Assembly (NCBI RefSeq): GCF_900111875.1
Contig: NZ_FOJU01000001.1
Location: 62,001 to 126,000, forward strand
DNA length: 64,000 nucleotides
Origin: Poseidonocella pacifica
GTDB lineage: Bacteria > Pseudomonadota > Alphaproteobacteria > Rhodobacterales > Rhodobacteraceae
Direction: 5' to 3'
The notes below the pieces were generated by a model, which was not told the DNA's origin, did not search any database, and worked only from the letters and a program-made list of their open reading frames with translations. Shown here in pieces: positions 33,829 to 42,760 of this stretch. The position numbers were made by a program, and so were the translations under genes. The first letter of the stretch is position 1, and every line of letters begins with the position of its first letter.

Positions 33829-34988
33829 CAGGGCTCTTCCACGGAGACCGATTGACCGTCTGAGATGCCAGTTGCATCGACAATCACGGTGGTGCCTTCG
33901 TCCAGCCCTGCTGTCGTAATCAATCGGGCTGCGGGCCAGTCCACGACCGTCACAGGGTGCAGCCGTGCGACGCCGTCCGCAACCACGAAAACCGCGTCGC
34001 CATTCACTAGGGCAGTTCGCGGCACGGTCAGCGCTGCATCGCGACGGTCTACAATGACATTCGTGGCAACAGTCAGTCCGACCGGGGCCGCAATCGGCGC
34101 ATCGAAACTGATCTCGATAGCAAGTCCACCGGTCGCTTCATCGACGCGGTTGGACACGAAGCTGACATGCCCTTGGTGTGTCCCGGTGTTTCCGGCCAGT
34201 TGCAGCACAGCAGGCTGGCCCACGGCAATCTGGGTCGCATAGGCCTCGTCCACGTCGGCCTCAACCAGTATTTCGCTCAGATCTGCGAGGGTTAGCAGAC
34301 GGTTGGCGGGCCCTACGATCTGTCCTTCTTCTGCGTCCAATTCAAGAACGGTTCCGTCGACTGGAGAACGGATCGTATAGTCCTCCAGAACGATTTGAGC
34401 CTGATCCAAAATGGCAGTGAGGCGGGCGACCTCTTGTCCCGCCGACTGGACGGCGTGGGCGCTTTCTTCGAGTTCAAGTCTGGGAATATTGGTACCCAGT
34501 GCGACCGCACGTTCATAGGTTTCGGTCGCCTGCTGTTGCGCCACGAGGGCGGCATCCAGTGCGGCCACCGCCTGCCGGACAATCGCCGTCTGTGCGGCGG
34601 CATTGACCTGCGCGAGGACGTCATCCACGCGGACACTGTCGCCCTCGGACACGGACAGCGAGACAAGACGCCCCGTCATCACGGATGTCACATCAACAGA
34701 ATGGCGGGCGGCAATACGGCCATTCACCGCGAGCACCCGCGTCACCGGAGCGGATGCGGCAATTTCAACTGCCACTGAGAGCGGTCGTGCGGCCCAGAAC
34801 TGGACATAGCCAATGGCGACAATTGCGACGCCGATCAGTCCGACCATCCCCCACAACCAGCGATGCCACGTGAATGCAGGTGCCGGGGTTGCCGGGCGCA
34901 GAGCAGGTACAGGAGGCGAGCGCACGGGCGCGCCTTGCTCCGCTGCGCGATTGTCCTCCCGTTCCGGTTTTTGGTTCGCTGCGGTCAA
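33828..34988 (-). CDS. HlyD/MacA-type periplasmic adaptor
   Basis: 386-residue adaptor of a tripartite or ABC exporter. A Pro-rich N-terminus precedes one membrane helix (WGMVGLIGVAIVAIGYVQFW). Then come the lipoyl-like beta domain (SVSEGDSVRVDDVLAQVNA), a helical hairpin (AALDAALVAQQQATETYERA and on) and the second lipoyl half (YTIRSPVDGTVLELDAEEGQ). The probable start is TTG at 34988, with GAAGGGG six bases upstream. First gene of the efflux operon. The divergent cbpA gene shares its upstream region. Confidence 0.83.
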   Translation of the reverse strand: MTAANQKPEREDNRAAEQGAPVRSPPVPALRPATPAPAFTWHRWLWGMVGLIGVAIVAIGYVQFWAARPLSVAVEIAASAPVTRVLAVNGRIAARHSVDVTSVMTGRLVSLSVSEGDSVRVDDVLAQVNAAAQTAIVRQAVAALDAALVAQQQATETYERAVALGTNIPRLELEESAHAVQSAGQEVARLTAILDQAQIVLEDYTIRSPVDGTVLELDAEEGQIVGPANRLLTLADLSEILVEADVDEAYATQIAVGQPAVLQLAGNTGTHQGHVSFVSNRVDEATGGLAIEISFDAPIAAPVGLTVATNVIVDRRDAALTVPRTALVNGDAVFVVADGVARLHPVTVVDWPAARLITTAGLDEGTTVIVDATGISDGQSVSVEEP

Positions 34989-35083
34989 GGTGGCCCCTTC
35001 TGGTTTTCAGCAACGCATCGACCGACAGGAGGACCCGAACGAACGATAGCCTGTACAGCATAAATTCGGCTGGCCGTAGCGCA

Positions 35084-35097
35084 TTGATTTGGATCAG
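35084..35097. promoter_or_regulatory. Crp/Fnr-type box TTGAT-N4-ATCAG
   Basis: TTGATTTGGATCAG fits TTGAT-N4-ATCAA in 9 of 10 fixed positions. It lies in the 207-bp gap between the efflux operon (start 34988, minus) and cbpA (start 35196, plus), about 95 bp from each start codon, so it could serve either or both. Confidence 0.6.
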
Positions 35098-35195
35098 TGA
35101 CGGGCACGCCCTGGCGGTTGCATCCTGCAAGGGTTGAAACCACTTCCGAGCGCGATCCGCCGCGGCAAGCTCTCGGAGCCAAAGGGGGCGTCTGG

Positions 35196-36140
35196 ATGTC
35201 TGACGATCCATATGACGTGCTTGGCCTGACCAAGTCCGCCACGGCCGATGAGATAAAGAAAGCGTATCGCAAACTGGTTCGGACAAGTCACCCTGACTTG
35301 CATCCGGACGACGCGAGTGCCGAGGCCCGGTTCAAGGCGATTTCCGCAGCCTATGATATCCTGAAAGACCCCGCGACCCGGGCGCGCTATGATGCCGGAG
35401 AAATCGACGGCCTTGGCGCCGAACGTCCGCAGCGGCAGTATTACCGGGATTTCGCAAACGCATCGGACAACACTTATCAACAAGGGCGCGGGTTCGGACC
35501 GGATGTTGATCAGGCAGACATCTTTGCCGAAATCCTCCGCAATCGCGCGCGGTCGGCTGGTGGGGACTTTGCCGACCGGGGATTTTCCGCCCGGGGACCG
35601 GATGCCCGCTATAGCCTCGAAGTTCCTTTCCTAGATGCGGCGCGGGGCGCCGAAACCCGCATCACTCTGCCGGATGGCCATAGCCTCAAGGTGAGTATCC
35701 CGCCCGGCACAGAGGATGGCCAGACACTGCGCCTGCGCGGCAAGGGGGCGCCGGGTTTTGGCGACGGTCCCGCGGGGGATGCGCTTATCACCGTTTTGGT
35801 GCGATCACATCCGGTGTTCCGTCGAGACGGCGACGACATTCTCCTGACGCTGCCGATCACAATTGACGAGGCCATTCTTGGGGGCAAGGTGGCAACGCCG
35901 ACCATAGATGGCCCAGTGGGTCTCACCATTCCGTCAGGGGCAAGCTCGGGCCAGGTCCTGCGCCTGCGGGCACGCGGGGTCGCACGCACCGGGTATAAGA
36001 CGAAGGGTGATCAGAAGGTCGAGTTGAAAATCGTCGCGCCACCCGAAGTGGATGACAGTCTCCGGGATTTTCTTGTGGAATGGCGCAAGACCCATGACTT
36101 CGACCCACGCGTTGATCTGATGGAAAGGGCTGAGAAATGA
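35196..36140 (+). CDS. cbpA: DnaJ-type co-chaperone CbpA
   Basis: 314 residues. The J domain at residues 4-70 has KKAYRKLVRTSHPDLHPDD with the essential HPD. A Gly-poor linker follows, then the two C-terminal substrate-binding domains (LEVPFLDAARGAETRITLPD, later LPITIDEAILGGKVATPTID). There is no zinc finger, so it is of the CbpA (type B) kind. It stimulates DnaK. ATG at 35196 lies after an AAAGGGGG stretch. It overlaps cbpM by 4 bp, the usual pair. Confidence 0.9.
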   Translation: MSDDPYDVLGLTKSATADEIKKAYRKLVRTSHPDLHPDDASAEARFKAISAAYDILKDPATRARYDAGEIDGLGAERPQRQYYRDFANASDNTYQQGRGFGPDVDQADIFAEILRNRARSAGGDFADRGFSARGPDARYSLEVPFLDAARGAETRITLPDGHSLKVSIPPGTEDGQTLRLRGKGAPGFGDGPAGDALITVLVRSHPVFRRDGDDILLTLPITIDEAILGGKVATPTIDGPVGLTIPSGASSGQVLRLRARGVARTGYKTKGDQKVELKIVAPPEVDDSLRDFLVEWRKTHDFDPRVDLMERAEK

Positions 36141-36466
36141 CAGACCGATATTCCGAAGAAGACGTGGTGACCACCGTAACCCGGCTGACCCGAACCCAAC
36201 TCATCCGCTTTGTCGAGGGCGACTTGGTCAAGCCAGAGCGGGAGGCCAAAGGCTATGTGTTTCGCCGTATCGACATCGCACGGCTGGAGCTTTTGTGTGA
36301 CCTCTCGGAGGGGCTTGATCTCGACGTGGCTGGTCTTGGCATCGTGATCTCGCTCATCGATCAATTGCACGCCGCGCGGCAAGATCTTGCAACCTTGGCC
36401 AGCGCGATTGAGGCCCTTCCATCGGAACTTCAGGCCAGGATTATGGCGGAGATGAAGAAGCGCTAA
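36137..36466 (+). CDS. cbpM: Chaperone modulator CbpM
   Basis: 109 residues of the CbpM family, a MerR-like small protein that binds the J domain of CbpA and inhibits it. Signs: LTRTQLIRFVEGDLVKPERE, VFRRIDIARLELLCDLSEGL, and ISLIDQLHAARQDLATLASA. ATGA overlap with cbpA. Last recognisable gene before the IS-rich region. Confidence 0.87.
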   Translation: MTDRYSEEDVVTTVTRLTRTQLIRFVEGDLVKPEREAKGYVFRRIDIARLELLCDLSEGLDLDVAGLGIVISLIDQLHAARQDLATLASAIEALPSELQARIMAEMKKR

Positions 36467-37084
36467 GCGGCGCTCGGGCGGGGCGCTAGACCGTGTGGAC
36501 GAAAGGAATCCACGCAGGGCCTTCTGCGTCACCCGAGTTGGCATCTGTATCGAATACCCGCATGTCACGAGATCCGGTATTGGACGAGGAATGGTGGTAT
36601 TTCGAACACGTCATCCAAGCTGCTCGGCGCCGATCATCCGGCAGCGGACGCGGGAGGAGCATTTCAAGGCAGCGTTTCGGGGTGGCGTCACTACCTAGAC
36701 CATCTTCTCAGTCCACACCGCTGATTTGCCATGAGCATGTGATCGCGCAGAGGCCTAACGTCCGGTTATCTCCGCTCCGACCTGACCATAGGCAACAGCT
36801 TGCCGTCGCGGAGCGTTTCTTTGGCCGGCCGAAAACTTGGCGCAAACAGCATTCGAATAACCAAGGATAGCCACGATGTGTTGGCCGTCATCCTCATGCG
36901 CAAAGCGCGCGTCCGCGTCGATCGGTCGTCCTCTCGTCTGCGCCAAATGATCGAACGAAACTCTTACAAATCGCAGAACGTCTGCCATCTCACAGCACGT
37001 CGCGGAAAAACTCGGAGTTTTTTTTTAGGCGTCACCGGTGACGTCCTCCCCTGAAAAGTCCGGGGTTTGGAGTTAGCCAGTTTT
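36467..37084. other. Gap without recognised gene at the edge of the IS region
   Basis: About 620 bases. Short frames only, no family features. An AT-rich hairpin-like stretch (AAAAACT / AGTTTTT) at about 37010-37027 precedes the left end of the IS3 remnant. The sequence probably contains decayed mobile DNA, but I could not name it. Confidence 0.5.
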
Positions 37085-37103
37085 CCAAACGAGGAGACAG
37101 ACG

Positions 37104-37594
37104 ACGCGGAAAAGCCGTTTCAGCGAAGAGCAGATCATTGGCATCGCGAAGGAGCCCCAAGTCGGCATAGGAGCCGAGGAGCTCTGCCGGAAGCACGGCA
37201 TCAGCTATGGCACGCTTTACAAGTGGCGCTCGAAGTATGGCGGCATGGAAGTGTCGGAGGCCAAACGGCTGAAGGCACTGGAGGCTGAGAACGCGAAACT
37301 CAAGAAGATGCACGCGGAGCACATGCTGGATGTGGCCACGCTCAAGGAGATGCTGGGGGGAAACTGCTGAAGCCCGCTGCAAGACGGAGAGCCGTAGACT
37401 GTGTCATGACAGAGAAGAACAACGACCAACAGCGGGCCTGTGCCTTGGACGGGATAGACCCGCGCGTTTATCGGCGACGATCAAACGGGCCGACGGATGC
37501 CGAGTTGTGAACAAGGCTGAAGGAGCTGTCCGGTGAGAGTCGGCGCTTCGGTCATCGACGGCTGCACCTATTGCCTGGGCGAGAGAGTTGGCAG
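37104..37594 (+). pseudogene. IS3-family transposase, orfA and 5' part of orfB (broken)
   Basis: The orfA reading (KSRFSEEQIIGIAKEPQVGI, then LCRKHGISYGTLYKWRSKYG and KRLKALEAENAKLKKM) runs to a TGA at 37368. It has ACG at 37104 where ATG is expected, so the start codon seems mutated. The orfB reading follows in an overlapping frame (KPAARRRAV, later QQRACALDGIDPRVYRRRSN) and has a TGA near 37508 before continuing (RLKELSGESRRFGHRRLH). The IS5-family insertion then cuts it. Helix-turn-helix and leucine-zipper parts of orfA are recognisable. Confidence 0.75.
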
Positions 37595-38622
37595 GGCGAT
37601 GTTGCACAAGACTGACGACGGGGGGGATCCATGGCGACAGATGCGGTGCATGAGCAAACGTTTTCCCGCCGCTACCGCACAACGAACCGGTTCAGTTACA
37701 GCGCAGCGCTGCGCAAGCGAGGATCCCTGCCTATCTGGGGCGACAAGGGCATGACTTGGAATGTGCCGCGCGACGGGCGGGGAGCACGCGCGCCACGCGG
37801 CCATCCCATTCTGCCTGTCAATCAACGTGCTGTTCAAGCTGCCGGTTCGCCAGACCGCCGGGATGGTCGCTAGCACGGTGTGGATGGCAGTGCGGGCTGG
37901 CCGGTACCAGACCTTTTGGCTCTTCCCCGTAGGCAGAAAAACTCAGCCCAGAAGATCCCATATCGCCGTGCGGATGGCCCTCTGAACCTGCTGGTAGGCA
38001 GCACATGGATCAAGGTTCTGGTCGATAGTGAATGAACGGCGCGCCAGCACGGCGTTCAGGGGCGACGCCAGTGGCGCAAGGCATGTTTGGCGATGGATCG
38101 GGTCACAACAAACATCCGCGCCGTGGAATTCACCCCCAGCCGCGACGGTGATGGCCCGCGCCCTCCTGACATACTCAATCAAATGCCCGAGTCAGAGCAG
38201 ATTGGCACTGTGACCGCCGGCGGCGCCTGTGACACGCGCCGTTGTCACAGCGCCATCATTGCTCGTGACGCTTTCCAGATCATTCCGATCCGTAAAACGG
38301 GCGGCCTTTGAAAGAGGACTGTCCCGCCGCTCGGGCCCGAAAAGTCACTCTGCGCGCCATCCGAGACTACGGTAGGGTTTTCTGGAAGCGCTGGACTGGA
38401 TACCACGCCCGCAGCCGGATCAAGTCAAAGATGCGCTGCCTGCAATCCTTCGGCGAGCGTAACGCGGGACGAGGCCTCGACCACCAGATCGCCGAAATCC
38501 ATGTCCGCATCGCACTCATGTATCGCTTCAACGTCCTCACCAGTTCCGAAATCATCTGCGTCGCCTGACGGAATAGGGGAAAGGGGCAGCTACGGGTCAG
38601 GTGTGAATCCCGCAACAACGCC
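37595..38622 (+). mobile_element. Decayed IS5-family element nested in IS3
   Basis: About 1.03 kb between imperfect inverted ends: GGCGATGTTGC at 37595-37605 and GCAACAACGCC at 38612-38622 (10 of 11 complementary). It holds one transposase pseudogene. No convincing target duplication was seen. The size fits the IS5 family. Confidence 0.65.
37650..38568 (+). pseudogene. IS5-family transposase, multiple frameshifts
   Basis: Family segments occur in order but in different frames: MSKRFPAAT, YRTTNRFSYSAALRKRGSL, VLFKLPVRQTAGMVAS, then TTNIRAVEFTPSRDGDGP, VTAGGACDTRRCHSAIIARD and VFWKRWTGYHARSRIKSKMR. The last piece continues to a stop near 38568. The DDE-type core can no longer be read as one protein. 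The codon pattern shows old decay. Confidence 0.7.
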
Positions 38623-38623
38623 G

Positions 38624-39232
38624 GTGAGTGACAAATGCGTCGAGCTTTTGTGGAGATGCGATGGGCTGAGAGTGCCAATGAAACAACCCAAGAAGGGTCG
38701 GCTCTGTAAGGGCGATGGATCATGCGCCCGGATACGTCCCGAATAACGCAATTGCGTTTGGACGTACGACTTCGTGCACCACCGAACCGATGATATCAGG
38801 ACGCTGAACATTATCCACAAACACAGTCGGGAATGTCAGGCGCTCCGGGTGAAGCGGAAACTGAACTCGAACGAGGCATAGATGATCTGACCGACCTGTT
38901 CATCCTTCGGGGCGAGGTAGCTTTCATCCGGTCAGGCAACGGAACGGAGTTCCGTCGCTGAGGCCGTTAGAAGCTGGAGCAAAGCTGACGGGGCCAAGAC
39001 AGCATTCCTTGTGCCCGGAACGCGATGGAAGAACGGGCCCTGCTACAGTTTCGATGGGCGCATGCTCGACGAGTTGTTGAACGGGGGGCTTTCACTCGCT
39101 GAAAGAAGCTCAGATCATCATAGAAAATTGGAGGAACCAATAAATGCAAGCGATCCCACAGTGCTCTGGGATTTTACTCGTAATCGCCAGAGGCCGTCGT
39201 CTCGATAGGCCAAAGGCCAACCATGCTCTAAC
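38624..39232 (+). pseudogene. IS3-family transposase orfB, 3' part (broken)
   Basis: Continuation of the split orfB: VSDKCVELLWRCDGLRVPMK, QPKKGRLCKGDGS, CVWTYDFVHHRTDD, DDLTDLFILRGEVAFIRSGN, then GAKTAFLVPGTRWKNG and LDELLNGGLSLAE. The DDE integrase core (rve) is recognisable but shifts frame and meets stops several times. Ends near a tail like SPEAVVSIGQRPTM. Confidence 0.7.
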
Positions 39233-39273
39233 TTTCAATATCAACTCCTGAAGAAGGGCTGCTCAGTCCAGCA

Positions 39274-39299
39274 TTTCGGCGGTTTCGGCGGTTTCGGCG
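39274..39299. repeat. Short tandem repeat TTTCGGCGG x 3
   Basis: Almost three copies of the 9-base unit TTTCGGCGG. No gene of its own is supported here. It could be a slippage product within decayed mobile DNA. Confidence 0.6.
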
Positions 39300-39329
39300 A
39301 TGGAGGTGAGGAGCGGATAATAGATCCGG

Positions 39330-39610
39330 GCGCGATAGGGGGCGTTCGCTCCGCCTTTGGTTGGTGGCCATGCACCTCGATCGGTAGTCTGTCGACATCC
39401 AGCGTGATGCGAGTGTGCCGCCATCCAAGGCACGATACCGGTTGCATCGAGCACTTCGCGCAACAGCACCGCAGCGGGGCCGCCGATCAACTACTCCGCC
39501 CGCGTTTTTGGTCGTCAGAGATCGATTGAATCCGGCCGCAACCGATCGTAGCGTTTCACCAACGCCCGCGTCTACGGCCGCTGCGGATTTTATCTCAATA
39601 GTTTGATTGT
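39330..39610 (-). pseudogene. Possible transposase N-terminal remnant (IS1380-like?)
   Basis: On the minus strand a frame reading FNRSLTTKNAGG passes by a shift into GGPAAVLLREVLDATGIVPW. This resembles the start of some transposases, perhaps IS1380. No continuation is found. The assignment is weak. The rest of 39233-39696 shows no gene. Confidence 0.25.
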
Positions 39611-39696
39611 GCAACGCTTTCCGACGCACGAAACGAATTGGACGAATACGCCGGGCTCAAGGGAGGGGGAGCCCGACTGCTCATGCTGCCAAGATT

Positions 39697-41760
39697 TTAC
39701 GTTGGATCCGCAAGGTGACTCCCTGACGGGATTTGTGTATCAAAGCTGTTCTTAATCCTCAGATAGGCTTTCGCTTCGGCAATCTCCAAGGGACGTGAGA
39801 ACAAGAAGCCCTGCCCGATAAGAGCACCTTTCTCGGCGACGATACTGGCCTGCTCTGCCGTCTCGATCCCTTCGACTACCAAAGAACTGCCCAGTCCCTC
39901 CGCCATGTCCACGATGCTTTCGAAAAGGAAACGGGTTTCCTGATCTTCGACGATGTCCGAAATGAAATGCCGATCGATCTTAATTTCCTCGAACTTAAAC
40001 CGCCGCAAATAGCTCAGCGATGAATAGCCGGTTCCGAAATCATCGAGAGAAGCCCGCACACCCATTGGCCTCAGGATGGCCAGCACGTCCTGAACGGCCC
40101 CCCAGTTTTCGACCGCCGCGCTTTCGGTCACTTCCAGAGTGACGCGATCCGGCCGCAGCTTGGTTTGCCAAAGAATGTCCTGAATCGCTTCAGCAAGGCC
40201 GGTGGAGCGAAAGTTGAGAGCGGATATGTTTGTAGACAAATGGACGCATATGCCTGTTTCGGCCTCTTCTCGGGCGGCAAATTCAGCGGCCGACCGTAGC
40301 ACAGCGAGGTCGAGTTCTCGGATCAGGCCGATCTTCTCCGCAATGGGCACAAATTCAGCCGGTGACACATCTTCTCCGGCTAACTGCCAGCGTCCAAGCG
40401 CCTCGAAACCCATGAATTCACCGGTCGTCAGGCACAGTTTGGGCTGTAGAGCTGCGCGTATCTCGTTGTGGATGATCGCATCAGGAAGCTGTGAAGCGAT
40501 CTCTGTACGTCGTATGAGGGACGAACGAATCGTTTCATTGAATATCTTGTAATGGTTCTTTCCTTTCTTTTTTGCCTCATAAAGCGCGGCATCTGCGAAG
40601 CGTAGTAATTCGGTCGGCGAAATCTTGTCGGCGTCGTTACAGATTGTCGCAATCCCGACCGAGCATTTAGGCTGAATTACATATTCCGAGTACGCAAATA
40701 CGTCGGTCAGGACTTGCATAATTGCGCGTCCCGCTGCGTCAGACGATTGAAAGAGATCACCAATCTGAAAAACGACCGCAAATTCATCTCCGCCAAGACG
40801 CGAAACGATACTGTCACTGTCCTTGATCAACACCGAAAGCCTTTTAGCGGCTTCCGTCAGTAATGCATCCCCCACCTCGTGTCCCATTGTGTCGTTGACC
40901 GTTTTGAAGTCGTCCAGATCCAGAACCGCGACCGAGATGCCGGTTTTGTGACGATTTGCAAGTTTCGTAGTCAGATGGTCGCTGAACATTGTGCGATTGG
41001 GCAATCCTGTCAGCGCGTCATGCGACATCAGAAAGCTCGCATGTGCCTCGGCCTCGGCCTTTTCTGTTTCGAGAAGGACACGGGCTTCGAGACCGCTGAC
41101 GATTTCGCCCATCCGACCACGCTCGCGCCGGGCCAGCGCGCCAAAGGCGATCAGGGCAATTCCGAAGGCCGCTACCGAATAATGCGCGTTGCGCCATGAA
41201 ATTGCAGTCAGGTCGCTTTCGACAACAAACGCCCCCATGATATCGCCGATTTGATATGCATTGCGGCCCAATGCTTCGTTGTGGCAGGACACACAACTTT
41301 CGCTGCTGGCAACAGATGGGTAAATCGTGCGTCCAATCAGTCGCCCGTCTTCGATGCGGTGTTCGCGCACGGGGCCGGTGATGGCACCATCGACGAATTG
41401 TTGGATGATTTGCCCGATCCGCACATTGTCCTCAATGGTCTGCAATTCCAGGCCCGGACGTCCAGGCATGCGAACGCTCGTTCGAACGCCCGTATCCAAA
41501 TCGGCTTCGCTGTTGGTGAACTGCTCGATCCCCAGTCGACGAAACTTGGCCGGGACGGGCGCCCCCTCTCCGCGATGCTCATCGAACACAGAGACAAAGC
41601 CGTTGGTCATTTCGATCAACTGGGATCTGAGGCTGCGTTCGACGCGCGACACCTCCCACGTTGAGACGGCGAAATAGGCGATGCCAAATATCAAAGCGCC
41701 AACAACGGACAGCATCGCCGTGCTGCTGCTGTGTGCAGGCAAATATCTCCGAACCTGCAT
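39697..41760 (-). CDS. GGDEF/EAL protein with haem-binding (CxxCH) periplasmic sensor
   Basis: 687 residues. An N-terminal membrane helix (AMLSVVGALIFGIAYFAVST), a periplasmic domain of about 160 residues that holds SCVSCHNEA (CxxCH, a c-type haem site), and a second helix (HYSVAAFGIALIAFGALA) precede a GGDEF domain (RLGGDEFAVVFQ) and an EAL domain (GFEALGRWQ; DDFGTGYSSLSYLRRFKFEE). It could make or break c-di-GMP in response to redox or gas binding. The catalytic motifs look intact; I see no RxxD inhibitory site before GGDEF. ATG at 41760 has GAGG upstream and is preferred to TTG at 41784. Confidence 0.87.
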   Translation of the reverse strand: MQVRRYLPAHSSSTAMLSVVGALIFGIAYFAVSTWEVSRVERSLRSQLIEMTNGFVSVFDEHRGEGAPVPAKFRRLGIEQFTNSEADLDTGVRTSVRMPGRPGLELQTIEDNVRIGQIIQQFVDGAITGPVREHRIEDGRLIGRTIYPSVASSESCVSCHNEALGRNAYQIGDIMGAFVVESDLTAISWRNAHYSVAAFGIALIAFGALARRERGRMGEIVSGLEARVLLETEKAEAEAHASFLMSHDALTGLPNRTMFSDHLTTKLANRHKTGISVAVLDLDDFKTVNDTMGHEVGDALLTEAAKRLSVLIKDSDSIVSRLGGDEFAVVFQIGDLFQSSDAAGRAIMQVLTDVFAYSEYVIQPKCSVGIATICNDADKISPTELLRFADAALYEAKKKGKNHYKIFNETIRSSLIRRTEIASQLPDAIIHNEIRAALQPKLCLTTGEFMGFEALGRWQLAGEDVSPAEFVPIAEKIGLIRELDLAVLRSAAEFAAREEAETGICVHLSTNISALNFRSTGLAEAIQDILWQTKLRPDRVTLEVTESAAVENWGAVQDVLAILRPMGVRASLDDFGTGYSSLSYLRRFKFEEIKIDRHFISDIVEDQETRFLFESIVDMAEGLGSSLVVEGIETAEQASIVAEKGALIGQGFLFSRPLEIAEAKAYLRIKNSFDTQIPSGSHLADPT

Positions 41761-42760
41761 ACCGTTTACCTCATTAAGAACCAAAACACGTCGTCAAGTT
41801 AACGTAGAAACCTGAATGAACCTTGCCCAACGATGGGATTCTTCGGGTAAGGGTTGACTAAAATTCGTTCATTCAACCCAACGTTCCCTGAGCCGGCAGA
41901 ACTGTTATGGTTCAACGTCATTGCCGCCTCGTGCGCTGCCGGAGGCGAACAAGCACACACTGTTGGGGCCATGGCTGTTGGGTGCGGTTTGCCAAGGAGG
42001 GGGCAAATGGATCTGGTGTGAGCATGCGCTGACGGCCAGCTACCGATCCAGTCTGACCGAGATCGTGAAAAACATCGGGCGCCTCACGCGGGATGCCAAG
42101 GGCAAGACGCATTCCCGGTCTCCAACATTCTTGCTGCGCCTGGTGCCTCTGATGAGGTCGTTAGGGAGGCCGTAAACAAAACCCTCAAGGCCATTGCTGC
42201 CAGACTGTTGATGGAGCAGGTGGTGATGTCAAAAATAGGGTCCAAGACCAAGGTCGCCACCAATACGGCACAGGAAACCGCTCGGTTGAGTTATGTGAAG
42301 TCCGGGCTGGGAATGGGTGGGGCTGCGTTCCAAGAGGGCCCATCACTTGGGGGTGTTGGCCGCGTAAAAAGCTGCTATTTGGTAGCAAGCGTTCTCGGGA
42401 AACCCACGGAAACCACCGAAAATCGGGGGTAAGTCACAGGAAATGCGGAAAAGTCACGAAACCTCGGAATTCCTGTCATGTCCATAAACTCGATAGAAAA
42501 ATCAGCCTCGCGGCTCAGCATTGCCCCGATGATGGATTGGACAGGTTTGTATTTACTATCAATAACTTGATAGGCCGCGTGTGCACTATGTGTGCAACAT
42601 GAAATCGCCCTCTAGCGCGCTGCGTCGGGCGCTTGGCGGTTGCGTGGGTTTGGTCAAATTGAACCGTGTTGGAACCAGACCGACTTGGGGATCTCACCAA
42701 ACCTGCAATGGGACGCAGTCATTTGCCCCGCACTGCGCAAAGGTTTAGAGCGTTTTTCGA
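41761..42760. other. 1-kb gap with unrecognised debris and one palindrome
   Basis: No gene is supported. A plus-strand frame at 41921-42175 (GGKWIWCEHALTASYRSSLT) resembles no family that I can name and may be a transposase or plasmid remnant. A perfect palindrome lies at 42556-42573. The right part borders the IS630 element. Confidence 0.5.
42556..42573. repeat. Perfect palindrome CTATCAA-TAAC-TTGATAG
   Basis: CTATCAATAACTTGATAG: 7+7 bp with a 4-base centre, in AT-rich sequence. It could bind a dimeric regulator or recombinase, or be chance. No gene start lies close by. Confidence 0.5.

Larger units (their letters stand above)
37085..39245 (+). mobile_element. Decayed IS3-family element, split by an IS5-family insertion
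   Basis: Two pieces of one IS3-family transposase gene set lie in the same direction at 37104-37594 and 38624 onward. When 37595-38623 is removed, the orfB reading joins in frame (ESWQ then VSDKCVELLW). So the IS3 copy was present first and a second element entered its orfB. Both parts carry disabling changes, so the element is dead. The outer ends are approximate; no clear inverted repeats or target duplication were found. Confidence 0.7.

Noticed and set aside
37010-37027. AT-rich hairpin as a terminator
   Set aside because: A stem of mainly A-T pairs and far from the cbpM stop; too weak to call.
41921-42175. Small plus-strand gene
   Set aside because: No ribosome site and no recognisable family; probably part of decayed DNA.
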